Shown here piece by piece: positions 1 through 13,862 of a DNA stretch of 64,000 nt. The translations under genes and the position numbers were made by a program. This DNA comes from Onchocerca volvulus (lineage: Eukaryota > Nematoda > Chromadorea > Rhabditida > Onchocercidae): assembly GCA_000499405.2 (NCBI GenBank), contig HG738137.1, positions 20,298,603 to 20,362,602 on the forward strand. Reading direction: 5' to 3'. Every line of letters begins with the position of its first letter. Position 1 is the first letter of the stretch. A model generated the notes under the pieces. That model was not told the origin of the DNA and searched no databases. It worked only from the letters and a program-made list of their open reading frames with translations.

Positions 1-1774
1 CTTATCATTCACAGCCTATAACAATATTTAAATATATATTTATCAATAATACAGTTTCAGGATCAACAGGATAACTGAGGCACTTTGTTGACGGAATAAG
101 TATATATTATTAAATCGTTGGTTTGTTTCAAATCATATGATACACTTATCTGCTTAGAGACGCATGTACAATATCTATCTCTTTACCTCTTTAAAACTTG
201 AGTTAGATAGTGATTTTGAAATGTCCGATGAGATACTGTTAGATTCTTCCCGAATTCTACTCGATGTGGATGGAATATCTGAATCAAATTAGCGGATGAT
301 AAAAAAAAAGAAAAAACGTGGAAAATAAGTCAAAAAGTAGGCGCAATTTTTGGAGGAATCACTAGTCTAACAGCAGAACTAAGGCCATATATGGTCAGAG
401 CAATAGTAACAAATCATACTATGTAAAGTGTCATCATCAGTGAATGGACTATACGTCCGTCTTTTCTTTCGAATTCGATTGCTTGTTCGTCGTGTTGTCC
501 CACTGCTCCGAATCATCTCAAAATGTATTGAGAATGAAAATTACATTTATTCAAAATCGATAGCAAGCAAACCCACCTTCTATGATCGAGCACTAAATTA
601 CGAGACAAACAATATGGAGAAACGATCAACTGTGCTAAGGTTCTCCAAGTTGAAGCATTAGAACAAACTTTATGAAACTATTATTTCCCACTTCTTTGGG
701 ATGCGATATGGTCGAGTACCATATTCCAAAGGAGTATATCCCAAATATGCAAATAGTTTCTTTTCGTGATAGTTTGAACTATGCTTATTGAAATGTTCGA
801 TTTAAGTAGAAATGTTTATTAAATAAGGAAGTGTGACGATAAGATAAGAATGTATTACAACAAATATATTTCAAATAATACAGTATGCATATTTCTAAAT
901 GATTTAAGTATGAATTATAGCATTTATGACAATTTTTTCTCCTTGCTTCGCTGGAATAGCTGTGAGAATAATTAAGTTGATCGCTTGAGAGCATGACGGT
1001 AACGAGATAAGTTGTTAGGAAAAAGGCAATTATAGAGATTAGAAGGTGTACAATACTCCAATTTATTAATCGAAGACAATACTTCAGTTAATGAGTCGAG
1101 AATGAAACGACAATAGCTTCAAAAATTGAAGTATTTCTGAATTTCAGAAATCTTTGGAAAGTCTGTGTTAGTTTTATTTCGAATGTTTAAAGGATAGTTG
1201 CTTCGATTTTTTATACAAACAAAGTGCAATAATGAGCAATAAAAAAATTTAATTTAATTACTGAACATGAATTAACATCGATGACACCGATCTCCTTGTA
1301 TGAATTTGATACCAACAGTGATATGTTCTGAAGTATTTTTAATAAAAAAGAGAATGCGATATCCATTTATTTAAATATTTCAGCTACTTTGATTTTGGAA
1401 ACTTTTCTCGCAACGAAAGATTATAAGGCCAAAGTTTGTTTCAGATCATATTTGCCTTCTTCACTTCTGCATGAAATGAAACAACAAATTCACGATATTT
1501 CAATGGTAGTTTCGCCTGAAATGTAGATTAATGGAATATGTCGGAATGAACTGTTTGAAGAATGACTTCTTCATGATTTTCCGGACAAATAAACAAGGCA
1601 TTTTAAGTAAGATATTCAACATGCTGGTTATGTGAAATAAGTATGAAACATTAAATATTTCCAAAGTGCACATGTTGCTTTATATTGAACTCGACAATTG
1701 ATTATCGAGTTTAAAGTCTAAAATCGATTTGCATATGATAACTTAGAATTTTCATTTTTCTCAGTTTTCTATCT
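1..1774. other. Intergenic left flank with weak exon-like ORFs
   Basis: No gene is confidently recognised here. Three plus-strand stretches read like possible exons: 214-288 (starts MSDEILLDSS), 428-661 (77 codons, preceded by a cag acceptor-like site, ends at a stop) and 1384-1526 (preceded by tttcag, 47 codons). None has a recognisable domain, and I could not join them in phase. They could be fragments of a diverged gene, a pseudogene, or chance open frames in AT-rich DNA. The rest is AT-rich sequence that also contains the 3' flank of the downstream minus-strand phosphatase. Confidence 0.4.
1384..1526 (+). other. Possible orphan exon (47 codons)
   Basis: An open frame begins right after a tttcag acceptor-like site and runs to TAG at 1524-1526. 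It contains the segment HEMKQQIHDISMVV. A GT lies at 1505-1506 within the frame and could be a donor. The amino-acid mix looks more protein-like than typical AT-rich noise, but no family is recognised and no partner exon was found. It may be a pseudogene remnant. Confidence 0.2.
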
Positions 1775-4700
1775 TCACTCGTAAATAAACCATACTTTGA
1801 TGTAATCAAGTACAGTAGTATAGATAAATACGTATTGTGCTTCATTTTGTATACTCGACGCACGTTGAGTTCTCATCTCTTTAATAACTTCTGGTACCTG
1901 AAGTTGCAAATATTAATTTTGCCGTTATCATTTGTATTATTACAAGTACTATGGAGCTTTTCGTCTATTTCACCTAGATGGATTTCGATCCCAACAACGA
2001 AATTAAGTTTAATGAATCCAGTAGCCTAGAAGATTGGAAATCAAATTCCCAACAGAAGACGAACTAGCAATGAGAAAAAAATGTAAGTCCATTATTTAAT
2101 ATTTAATCAATTTAATTTTACATTTAATGGTTGGTTTTTCCAAAGACGTGATAACAATGTGTCAATTGCTACCACAGTACCCGTGCGACCAATACCAGCT
2201 GAACAATGAATTATACTGGTCGCACTCTAAAACAATTGCTTAAAATTACTGAGATCGGAAAAAATCGAGTAAACAATCATCATGCCGCATAAATACGAGA
2301 AGTTTGATAAGCTGGAAATGATAAAAGAGGAATTACGAATTGATTTTAAATTCTTGAGATATCATTCTCCTTTAAATGGTTAATGAGTTGAAAGGATTTG
2401 AAATTCTGGAAATTTAAAAATAAACAAATTATTATTAAAAGAAATTATGAATACCGTAGGCATCATTCGAATTAATCTGAGTATAGTCATTCCACTATTT
2501 GGTACACCACGATCCGGCCAATCCGTCATATGTATAAGCTTTACTATGGTTGAATTTGAACAACCTTCTGGTAACACTTCCAGAAGATATGTCTCAAATT
2601 TATCCTCGTGTTCAGACTGCAAAATAAACTTTTCAAATAAATAATTTGCATTCATTCAACATAAAAAATTTGCCCATAAACAAACTTGGGTTAAATTTTT
2701 GGTAAATTAATTAAGTTAAGCAAACTTTAGTTAATTTCTTAAATTCTTTCGAATAAATTCAAAACGGAATGGATAAGAAATAAATCAAATTACATTCACA
2801 TTTTTCATTCTTGCACTAGATAGTAATCCAGTAATATTTTTCCAATCAATGGTTCAACAAACTATGTTTCAAGCTTGTCTGATACGATCACATATCGCCT
2901 TTCCAAAAAGTTTTTTTCAATCTAGGATGATATCAATATTTGCAAGAGATGGAAACAAAAATGAACGTGACCAACCCGTTTATTCATAACAAACATGCAA
3001 CCATAAGTTTTATTTTCACCATTTTCTGCGGGCCAATACTGAAAACATTTCGGTTTGCCGTCTTCAATTGTTTTGCATAACATTATGATCGTTGTAATTT
3101 GTTCTTGATGTACCATACGCCAAAAATCGCTTGCGGTTGATTCGAGTGGGCCCTACGAAACTGTAGTACATAGATAAAAAATTAAATGATGTAATCATCA
3201 GTTAGTTGATAATTCAATCTTAAAGATCGTATTGTTTAATTTTTAAAAAGAACTATGGTTGAATTATCAGTTAATTTGTGATAGTCTAATTCGTAATGAT
3301 ATTTGTAATTACTTATATTTAGAATCTAAGATCTTTGATCCTGAATATAAGTAATATGCTTGCGAATAGTAGTAAAAACAAAATTGTTTATCAATGTATG
3401 GCAACAACGGGAATATTTTTTGAATGCTTTCAAAGAAAGCAAAGTTACTGTTCCATTGTTTTTTTTCAAACTAAGCTTAAAATGAGATTTACAATGAGAA
3501 GAAACATGTTAATATTTGCGCTAACACTAAATTGGTATATTAAATTCAACTTGTTTTTAATGAGCTTCATAAATCGTTGAATGAATCTCCCTAAAATTTT
3601 AAGATTGAATAGTATTTTGAAATTTTTAAAAAGTTTTTGAATTTTTAACCATGAAACTGGACTGGTCAAAATGAAAGTTGGAAAGTATTTACTTGTGATC
3701 TCAAATTCGATTTCTGAATTATATGAGAAACGGGAATTGCGGTAAATGCACAATCAGTGGTACCTGCGTAGCAATGTATTGATGAGCACAACCTTCCATT
3801 TTCAACCAATTTGCATGTATATAATCTGTTTCAGGTGGAACATTTAATGTCAAAACAACTCTGAAATCTTATCAGTCAGGAAATAGTATCTATATATTTT
3901 TTTTTAACAAAAGTGAAGTGAATGTGTGATGAAACAAATTCAGAATGATGATCGATCGAGCAGACATCATTCCAGGTCAGATGAAACATGTCCAGAAGAT
4001 TTGCGAAGATACAAAATTTCGATTTCTTTTCCAAATTTATAAAAACTTCAAAAATTTATCATACTCTTCCGTATTTCAATCGTTGTGTTAAGTGTTTAAA
4101 ACTACAAATAACCGTGTAACATCTAGACAAGGCACATCACGATATCTATTTCTAGTCGGATTCGCATCAAATGCCACATGGGAATTATCTGGCGGTACAA
4201 ACATTTTTAGCTCCTCAAATTCTCGTCGCAAACCAGCAACTCCTGGAAACCTTTAAAGGTTTTACCTAAAAGCCTCTATAATTTTCGAGCGCAATATTTA
4301 ATATGGCTTGTTGATCGATTTGGAAGGTTTCAATAGGAATTTCATCAAATTTCGAACATTTTTTCTTTTTCAATTAAAATATCAATTATTTTAGTTTTCC
4401 AATTAATCTCATACATAATTTCATTTTCAGTCTAAGACTTATTGAAACTTCGAAGTTTCCATTCGTTTTTTTAATTGACCAATTAATTAGTCAACTGCGA
4501 TTTAATTCTTGCACTTTTTTTTATACTGGAGAATAAAGCAAACCCATTGATCTGACGTAGTTTACATAATCGGAAATCAATTTTTCCATTGCATCACTTA
4601 CTGGCCTACCACTTCTTTTACGACGTGTAGTGCCTTTCTATAAATTCAAGAACAGATTGTATTAAAATAGTTGTTAATCTCTAAACTGTCGACTGCTATT

Positions 4701-4956
4701 TTTGCTTTTTAAATTTAAAGATTGAAATTTCGACAGAAATTCGATATTCAAAAGAAAAGAATTCCAAATCTCACAATTCAACGCTACACTACACAAGATG
4801 ATATACTTTCGAGATTAGGTGAGATTACATTTAGTGAACCTTTAAACTTTTTACGGCACTTATAGACGAAGTACCAGTAGCAGCTTCGCCTTCTACAGTA
4901 ACCTCTTCCTCCATTGTTGTCAGTCTTTTACGTCGACGAGAACCAGCACGTTTCAT
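1775..4956 (-). CDS. Classical protein tyrosine phosphatase (single catalytic domain)
   Basis: This is a cytosolic non-receptor type phosphotyrosine phosphatase of about 334 residues. Exons read from the right: 4956-4840 (basic N-terminus, start MKRAGSRRRKR), 4637-4544, 4242-4113, 3860-3764, 3152-2976, 2616-2455, 2226-2122 and 1897-1796, with a stop at 1777-1775 if the last exon is not spliced further. Codon phases agree at every junction. Family landmarks appear in order: the NRYRDV substrate loop, the DYIHANW segment, TASDFWRMV, the general-acid loop TDWPDRGVP, the P-loop HCSAGIGRTG with catalytic Cys and Arg, and the Q-loop segment QNEAQYVF. The usual Thr of the Q-loop (QTEAQY) is Asn here. 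No signal peptide or membrane span is seen. The style matches the large nematode set of small PTPs, many of which are germline or sperm expressed; that role is inferred. Confidence 0.9.
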
Positions 4957-5886
4957 ATTTCTAATCTCTTCAATTTATTCTAATCTTTTTAGATTTAAAC
5001 ATTTAATTTTGATCTTATTTTTCAAGCTGATTTGATAAATCATTGCAAAAATTTCATAAATTTCTACTGACTGCAGTAGAGAATTTATGAAATTGTTTTT
5101 CTAACTACTTTTTTCAAATAAATTTTTGAATTTTCATAAAAATTCATCAAATTTTCCAAAATTTTAAATTAAACTTTACAAAACAGTGTAAGTTTCTTCG
5201 TCACAGCAATTGATGACCGCTCGAAAAATAAATGAAACAAGATTATACCGATAAGAACACCGCTAAACTTGCAATTTAGTAGAAATTTATCAACCATCTC
5301 AATTTTTCATGTTTATATATTGATAAATTTATGTAAATTTTCTGGCTTTCATAAATTACATGTATTTGTTGGATGTGGAGATAAGCCAGAGTATGAAGAG
5401 AAAAAATGTTTGCTCCATGATATACCTAGCCAATCATTATCATTGGGAAAATTTCTGATTATCAGTTGATCAAGCGATATTGATAATGCTATCCTTTACT
5501 TAGTTTAAACGAACTAAAATCAATGAATAATTTCGACAGATTAATTTGAATTTGAAATAAGCAACATTTCAAAAAGATTAAGCGTGACGGAGAAGTGCTA
5601 AATAATGGAAGTTTCCTTTTTGTATCATTTAGAAAAAGGTTGAATAATCAACGCAATCTTCTTTTTTATCGTAAGATCGCTTTTTGAAACCGCAATCAGA
5701 AATTAATATCGAATTTCAATTAGGTTTTGAATCACAAGAAAGTTAAAAGACTCTGTACCAATATCCCAAATAATTCTCCAAGATAGATTAAAATCAATAA
5801 TAAAACGAATTCCACAGTTTTCCTTTTTCAAGAAAATTCACATCAGATTATAGATTTGAGAAGATCGTTCATCAACAATTCTTCTA
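4957..5886. other. Intergenic between phosphatase and mec-3
   Basis: About 0.9 kb upstream of the phosphatase start and downstream of the mec-3 stop. It must hold the phosphatase promoter and the mec-3 polyadenylation region. I see only AT-rich sequence and short chance ORFs. No repeat or RNA gene is recognised. Confidence 0.5.
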
Positions 5887-8800
5887 CTAATTAATAATCT
5901 CTTCTTCTTCATCTGCTTCAAATGGACATGATAGCAATTGTTCCAAGGTGATAGAACCAGCAGAAGTTGTCCTTCCAGGTGCTGGAAAGCGCACTTCACA
6001 TGCTTTGTATCAATTAAGTTATCGTTTAACTAAGTAAATGTTTTTTTTTTTTTTTTTTTCCAACGGAGATTGCTAAAACAGGCATTCTTATTCGTTACAG
6101 CCTCAAAAAATTCAGATGCGTAATAACTACAACAAGTTAAAAGTAATTATTACAGTCAAAACCAATCGATGGCGGTATTAAGCCACGCTGCTCAAATCGC
6201 CTCAAATAATTGCATAAATGCTTTAATCGTCTTTCTTTGCTTCGCCGATTTTGAAACCAAACCTGAAGTTCGATTGATTTAAATATATCAATTGATTTTT
6301 AAATATTATACTTTTGTTAAAGAACAATAATAAATAATAAGTATACTTTGTTAAAATTTCTTTAAAAGCTATTTTGGAAAGATATTTTCTACCTGAATGA
6401 CACGCATACTGAGACCTGTTTCTAATGCTAGCTTGGCTCTCACATGCTTCGATGGCTTTGGAGTTGACGTAAACATTCTATTTAGTACATCTAACTGAAA
6501 CAAAGACCTATTTAAAATGCATTTTTCCTTTATTGCAAAAATGTTTTGAATTACTTCCAGATTCTAAAAGCGAATGTACCTGATACTGCTTGATCGTGGT
6601 ACGCGGTCCTCTGCGCTTTAAAAAATTTGATTCATCACTTTGTTCATATCCATATGTTTCATGAGAGTGTGTGAAAATATTAGTTGATGAATTCAGTTCC
6701 CTTAACAACATCTTCAATAAATTTATTTAATTATCATTTCAATATTCTCATATCATTGCCTTTTATTTGCAGATTATTTTTGCATCATATTGCATTTTTA
6801 TTTTTTACTTCCTATTACGTATTTTTGATTAGTTTTTATTTGATTCCAAATGAATCTTCAGGAATTAGTTGACACAAAAATGAAAATGTTTATAATTCGT
6901 TATAAAAATGTCCGATACAAATAACAAATGGCATCTGTTTGAATAATATGATATGTGATGAATAGAATCAAATTTTATCACAGTTTCTAGCTCAAGATTA
7001 AATTGAATAGAACTGCTGACAACAAAAAATACCTTGAAACAGCTTCTGAAAGTAAACCAGCGCTATCTGTTTCTAATATACATAGCGCTGCAGTCGGCGT
7101 TGGAATATTAAACACTGAAATATAAAAGCTTCTAATCTTAATATTAATAAAATGCACTGAAAATCAAAATAAATAGAAATGTGAATGTTCGTTGTTCATT
7201 TCCACAAAATGTTCTAAGTTCTCACCGATTGATTTGAAATTTTCATACAACGTTGCATTCGAATAGACGCATGTTTTTGTATAGATAAGGTGCGTGTTTG
7301 AGGACTTTCAGAGATTTAAGATTTTGAACAAACGAACATTTGCATTTTTATTTATACAGTTAATTGTACTATAAATTTGGATAAAAAAAACGATGTATCA
7401 AAATTTACGAAATTTAGTCTAAATAGATTCCATTCTACCACTTAATTCAATGCTACGAGAAATCAAACAAAGCAATATCAGAAAGCCGCAGCGAACTTAC
7501 AATCACTGCTGCAAACCGTATGAGCAATGCATGCAATACTTTTAGATATTTCATTTATGCAAATTTGTTCTCCTTGCGATATTTTTCTACCACATTGAAT
7601 GCATCGATGACAGGTGATATGATAAAGTATATCAGTCTGAAAATATTGTAATTCATGGAAATGCAAAAAATGCATTCAAGTTTTGAAAATAAGTTGAAAA
7701 TATATGACAATTAGTGTTGACAATTTTAAAAATGAGAAAGACTTCTAGGCTCAAGCAGTGCTGAATTTCCAGCAATAAAAGCATCAAGATACCTTTATTT
7801 TATAGATCATTTCTGTCGGCGCAATACCCTGCCGGCAGCCTGCACATCGATTTGGACTATGTTCCCTGTAGAATGTAATTTAAAATTCAACAAGTTATTT
7901 GATATTTTGAAGGAAAAAGTTTAGTCCATGAGGGGGATTTTGATTACTTGAATCAAATATGTATCAAAATGATTTGACTTATTTGCAGAAATATTTTGAT
8001 GATAATCATGAAGTGAAATTTAGAATTGAGCTGTCGATGGCTTTGTAGTCAAAAAGTTTATTTTGAACTATTATCAGAAGAATAACTGTTAAAATTTTAT
8101 CTGAAACTCTATTTATCACAATTAGCGATATTAATTAACATAATTGATAAAAGTTACTCATAATAATGCAGGCGACAGTATAGATGCCCACTTTTTTCAA
8201 AACATTTATTGTACAGAAGAGCCGAACAAACTGAACATCTGACACAATTTTCATGATACACCCAACCACATATCTATAAAAATAAAAAACTACTTTAATA
8301 AAATGTAAAAAAGAACTATTTGAAAAATTTCAATTCAACATCCCCCAGAAGTAATTGGTTTTTGCCATAGTTAACCGTACTGTTGAATTTCAAAAGTTGA
8401 TTGGCAACTGCTAACATTGCTAATGAAGTTGTTCTTGAAGAATCTATTACAGATATTACAACTGATAAGTGTGAAAATCCCTTCTCATTGAATCAATGAA
8501 ATCTTTTAGAACAAATTTTAATCAGAATATTTTCTTTTTTATCTTTCCAATATTTTCTTTTTTATCTACAGCTATTTCTTATGTTTTTACACGCGTAAAT
8601 TGATGGCAATTTTAAAAAGGTCTAGGAGGATATTCATGAAGAATGAGGCGAAGAGTTTAAGTTAGCCAAGGGAATTTATATTAGCTAATGTTTGAAACCT
8701 TTGATAATCTGGCCAACAAGTAGATCGGCAAGAACTATTGATGATTAGGAATTTTCTTAAAAATAAATGAATTGGTTTCTTAGACTGGATTGCATTAGCT

Positions 8801-10057
8801 AGACGAGTTCTATTGAATAAATTTGTTTCAAGATAATTTCCGTATTTATCGAAAAAAATACCTTTAACATGAACTCCTGCATAATCGGAAATTGACACCG
8901 CTTGCAGATGCTCTAAAAATCAGCTTTAAAATTACTTTCTTGGAATATTTTAAATTTTTCAATAATAATTGAAGAAAAATAAAATCAATCATACCAATTC
9001 TAAATTAATACAATAAACATAATAAAATTCATCTAACATGCAGCACTTCAGAATGTTCAGATTTTCGTCAATTAAATCTCAGAATGCAAGTGCGTCGTAC
9101 TTTTTAAAAATCATCTTGTAAATAAATGAAAGCAGTAATAAAATAGTACTGTTACAGTAATCGGCACACCTATATCATATCACTTAAAGTCATTACCATA
9201 CTTAATTTTTGCTATTAACGATTAATATTGTCCGCCTGGATGAACTCTACTGCAGCTACTTTTTTATTGAAGTGCAATAAGCAGAATTTAATAAGTTAAA
9301 CATTTTTAATTAAGCAGAAATTAGTTAAAATATTTGAAATATTCGAATTTATTATTCCAAGAGAAAACCTAAGATTGCATTTATTTTAATAAAAAATTTA
9401 TTATCTTAATATATTAATAATAAGTTATTGGATCATTGTTTCATATTCGATTTTGATTGAAAATATCGAAAATTATTAGTTTATTTATTATTTGTTTGTC
9501 TACTTTCCATTAAAAATATCAATTTCTTTTTTTGACTTTTTGACATTTCTTATTTGCACAGTGATTTTTAATTTAAAAAAGCTTTTCGAATTTTTCTGAA
9601 ATTTGAAATTATTCAGATGATCAATTTTTGATTACGTCTCAAACTTTCCTTCTCTCAATTAATCATTATGCTGTTGAAGTACTGTAGAAGTAAACAAAAA
9701 CGAGAACTAATTATAAGAGTATTGCAATTAATAACATTATTATAGTATAGAAATGTTACAGTATGAAAAAATAAAATGGAAAAAAGAATAAGGGAGAATA
9801 AAAAACAAAAGAAAAAGTTAAGTTCGCTTTTGAAACACTGATTTTCTATTTTAAAAAATTATGGCACTTCAAGACCAAAATGAATCGCAGTATAAATTTC
9901 TGGAATTTCACAAAAAGAAAATGAAATCAATTACCTTTTCATCATCTGTAGCACTGTTAATATTGTTGTTGTCGGAATCAGTAGAAGTGATATCTGATAA
10001 GGTGACTGTTTGGCCATTAGTTAAAATGATCGCTTTTTTATTGGTGTAACAATACAT
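5887..10057 (-). CDS. mec-3: LIM-homeodomain transcription factor, MEC-3 type
   Basis: Nine exons join in phase: 10057-9935, 8912-8862, 8273-8158, 7865-7793, 7636-7501, 7114-7033, 6700-6580, 6494-6393, 6262-6154, plus the last, 6002-5887 (ten in all, about 343 residues). LIM1 begins CKRCQFPIM and continues [10 protein letters not shown] with a closing C-x2-H. LIM2 begins [10 protein letters not shown] and continues [10 protein letters not shown] with a closing C-x2-H, so both double zinc fingers are intact. The homeodomain starts [12 protein letters not shown], and its third helix reads [16 protein letters not shown]. It is followed by [15 protein letters not shown], an extension I recognise as MEC-3-like rather than LIN-11 or CEH-14. 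The C-terminus is acidic (EADEEEE). In C. elegans MEC-3 acts with the POU factor UNC-86 to specify touch receptor neurons; the same role here is inferred. Confidence 0.9.
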
Positions 10058-10407
10058 TCACCAGGAAAATTATTTCAAGTGTGGATTTTAATCCGTAATC
10101 AGTAATCAGTCTGTGGCAGTTTGTGGCACTGGAAACAAGGAATAACCAGCCCATCATCAGCAAATACTACGGTAAATTGAGTCTCACTTGAGATAGCAAG
10201 GCGGAGTTCGATTTCTCATCCATACATATTCAGCCTCCTTATCAAACTGCTTGCTGATTTGGATGAAAATATAATGGACGATAGTTGATATCACTTTTGG
10301 TCAAGAAACTGATTGGCTATGTAGTTTGAGTTTCGTTTATTATATGTATACAGTTATAAAAGAAGATGAGGCGAAATGTTCAAAAATAATGTATACAGAT
10401 TTTATTA

Positions 10408-10415
10408 ATGCATAT
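10408..10415. promoter_or_regulatory. POU-octamer-like site upstream of mec-3
   Basis: ATGCATAT lies about 350 bp upstream of the predicted mec-3 start codon. A second ATGCAT core is at 11007-11012, inside AAATGCATTT. UNC-86, a POU factor, is the known activator of mec-3 in C. elegans. Assigning these as its sites is inference; such short words also occur by chance in AT-rich DNA. Confidence 0.25.
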
Positions 10416-10666
10416 TTCAATATGTAAAATTAAGAATCGTCAAGCAATTATTAATTGTCGATCACTTAAAATTATCAAAATGATAGCTCTCAGCAATGAT
10501 AGAAGCCATATGAGCAATGTGGGCAATCTTCATTTGTTCATGCGTGAAGCTAGATTTCTGAATTGTCCGTTGATGTTTATCTTATCAGTATCAAATAATA
10601 CTCTGTGATATGGATGCAATTTTAGAAGATAAATTTAACCTAGTTTGAAACAGAAACTTGGGGTAG

Positions 10667-10700
<34 letters not shown>

Positions 10701-13321
10701 ATATAGATTCTACTGCATTTCTTCGCCAGCAATTTTTTGGCATAACTGAAATTATTTTTACATTTCTAATCTAAAGACACTTAAAACGACAGTCACTTAA
10801 TGCCTTGAATTTCTTCATTCTCTGATAATTTCATTTGTGTAGCAGAAAGTTTCGGAGTTCATTTAATTTCATTTTTCAGAAATTTAGAACTAAAAAATTT
10901 CACTTCTAGAAATAAAAAATAGCTATGGAAATAATCGTTAAAAGTTAACATGATAATGGTAACGTCTGTCATACATACAAAATAGAAAATTAAATGAATG
11001 AATTAAATGCATTTCGTCGAAAAAAAGCACATCATTCTTCGAAAAAATGAAAAATGAGATTAAATAAACTTCAAAACTTTTGTTTAGTTGTTGCTGCGAT
11101 TTCTTGATAACATCAAATAAGAAAGTCTTAAATCTGATATCAATTGCAAGAAAGACCAAGTATTTTGCAATTTTCAACGACTAGATATAATGCTTGATCA
11201 TTCATCGCTTTTCAGTTCATTTTTCTGAATTTCTTTCATTAGCAGTTGCGCAGGAAAGATATTTTTTGGTTGTATTTTATCAAATTCCCAACCAAAACAG
11301 CTTGCGAAGGTTTTGCTCGAAGTATTAGCAATATGGTGCTCGTTAAGTTTTCATCTATAATGCATTATTCGGATAAACGAATGCTAGTTGTAAGCCATTT
11401 AAAATGCAACGAACATCATGGTTTTCTCCAGGTTTTCATGTCAATTTGTCACCAGCCACCACCATCACATTGTCCAAGCATGTCAATAAATTACACGAAT
11501 TCACCCTTGCCATCCAGTAGCCAATTACCGTTCACCGAAATGATCATTAATCATTGAGAACAAAGCTGATGCTTTTCCAATTCTAAAATACACCAAATTG
11601 TTGTTGAAAACGCATGATTCAAGCGTTTTAATAAATGCTCAGTAGATATGTTATTTTAAGAGAAAAACATGACATTTTGAAATTAAAATTCTTGATTGAT
11701 TGATAACATAATTTTTTCCTTATTAAAATCAAGGTATAAAAGAAGTGACAAAAATAATTTGAAAAATGAAAATTAAAAAAATGAAATTGAAAAATGCGGT
11801 ATGCTTTATTGTCTGCTACATGGTACTGGATATTCGGAATTTATTCTTCACATTTTGAGAATGTCTTTCCGGATGAAATGATCTGTTTATTCTCCAAATC
11901 TTCAGATTATTCCAATAATCGTGATATTTCTTCGTGAATTTGCCTTGATTAACCAAATTTTCAAAATTATTAGCCGAAGGTTTTTAACTTTTGAACTATT
12001 GGATAAGAGTTATTGGAGATACTTGCGAGAATGAAGTTTGTAAAATGCTAATATTTATAATTTGTTGTTATCCTCATTAATTAAACAATGCTACTTTATG
12101 TACTAATTATGACCATATTCCTAAAGAAATAAAAACGAGTGAAAATGAGTGAGTTACATGTTTAAAATTATAGCTGCCATTTATGGATTGTTCATTTGTA
12201 CAATCTGTCCAACAACCAAAATCAATTTAATACGACGAAATTATCGCCTCATCTTCTTGAAACTAACTATGAATTATTTATTCTTGCCAGAATGGAAGAA
12301 AAGTGAATCAATATTGGATCTGTCCAATTACTGATTTATTTTTTTTTTTTTTTTTTTTTTATCTTCGCTTGTTTCTTTACTTGTTTATGCTTTATTTGAA
12401 CCGTATTGAAAGGTTTTTTATTCGCATTTTCTTTTTACTTTTCTCAATTGTAATTTTTTAGCGTATCAAATAATACTGGTACTTTTTATCCTGGGGAGAA
12501 GATGTCATACTTTCATTTCTTCTTTCAGTTCAAATAATTTGATTAAATCTTTTCTGGATCATAATTAGTAAAATATTTAAATGCAACGAGGACTCGATTT
12601 TATTTGATTCCAACATGTCAATTTCAAATTAAATTTTGTTGAAATTCAGAACCGAACCTAAGTTCAATTTAATTTTGAATTAAAAGACAGAATTCGAAGT
12701 TAACTTTTAAATAATGCAGTAGTATTTACCATAATTAATTTACAGTTAAATGTAGGAACTTGATCTCACTAATTCTCATTTCATATCTGAAGAAAATGTT
12801 GTAGAGATTACAAGAATTTGCAGTATCGATGATTGCTAATTAGCTAATTAAAAAAATCAAATGGCATAGACATCAATTACCTGTTTGTAATTGAATTCAC
12901 GATGCTATTCGATATAGCATTGTTTTAGGATGATGATAAAGATAAAGCCACCGATGATGATTAACTCGTTGATTATTATCAATTAATCAATTTTGAATAG
13001 CTTGCCTTGAGGCGATTGGGAAAGCAATACTTCTCGCTGCTCATTATTATAAATTTAAAAAAAGAGGTTCCTATAGGATAAGTCAGTGCTATTTTTCGTG
13101 TTTACTTCTAATGCTACTCTTCCATTTAATGTGTGGCTTCTGATTACATCAATGACCTTTAACCTTCCATTATTCATACCACATTTTCGTTTATTCCTCA
13201 ATTCGCTCTCCTTTATCATATTAGTATCACAGATATATCACTCTATTATTATATCCAGTCGTATTACTTATCCTATCCTATTCTGTTCTAATTTTATTAT
13301 ATCCCCATCAATTTATATCAA

Positions 13322-13369
13322 TTCAACGTACGTCTTATTCAACGTACGTCTTATTCAGCGTACGTCTTA
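13322..13369. repeat. 16-bp tandem repeat, three copies
   Basis: Three head-to-tail copies of TTCAACGTACGTCTTA; the third has one A-to-G change. Each unit contains the palindrome ACGTACGT. The array lies in intergenic DNA. Confidence 0.85.
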
Positions 13370-13496
13370 CTTATTTCACGATTTATTTCGTATAGAATAA
13401 ATTGTGGGAAACTGCAAGCATATTGGCAATAATGTTCGTATTAGTAATACTAATATGATAATATTGAAGCACGAAAGGAGTGTGAATGATGTTTAT

Positions 13497-13512
13497 GTAT
13501 GTGTATGTATGT

Positions 13513-13550
<38 letters not shown>
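13497..13550. repeat. TG/CA dinucleotide microsatellite
   Basis: A nearly pure (TG)n tract with interspersed TATG units, running into an (AT)n tail. Long frames through it on both strands (Val-Cys or His-Thr repeats) are artefacts of the repeat. Confidence 0.95.
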
Positions 13551-13557
<7 letters not shown>

Positions 13558-13653
13558 TATATATGCATGTGTATATATATTGCAGCATTGTACTCAAGAA
13601 CTGAATGTATTTTATCGATTTCTGATTTATACATGTAATTGCGTATGTATGCA

Positions 13654-13678
13654 TGTGTGTGTGTGTGTGTGTGTGTGT
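13654..13678. repeat. Second TG/CA microsatellite
   Basis: A (TG)n tract about 100 bp after the first one. The two are separated by unique AT-rich sequence. Confidence 0.9.
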
Positions 13679-13862
13679 CTTTAAATGACTCCCAGCTGGG
13701 GGAATTGAATTGAAATTGAATAAAAATGAGAGGGAAGGAAGGTGGTTGTGTGCTCTCCCTGCCTTGGGTTCCATCGGAAATTGTAAAATTGCTGTTCCCG
13801 CAAGTGTGCGTTGACTGCGTCTATTATTTTGCTATATCGTTCAATAAATTAAAATTTCATAT

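Noticed and set aside
2021..2122. Phosphatase appearing truncated after the P-loop exon
   Set aside because: A further exon at 1897-1796 carrying the Q-loop joins in phase, so the catalytic domain is complete.
8662..8898. 78-codon minus-strand ORF inside mec-3
   Set aside because: It overlaps the LIM1 exon in a different frame; the LIM reading gives the zinc ligands, so the longer ORF is a shadow.
11246..11557. 103-codon ORF with Pro/Ser-rich end upstream of mec-3
   Set aside because: It begins at a non-ATG codon, has no domain and no partner exon. Only the last part after ctccag looks slightly exon-like, which is not enough to call a gene.
13383..13774. Long ORFs of His-Thr or Val-Cys repeats on both strands
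   Set aside because: They are translations of TG/CA microsatellites, with no coding support.
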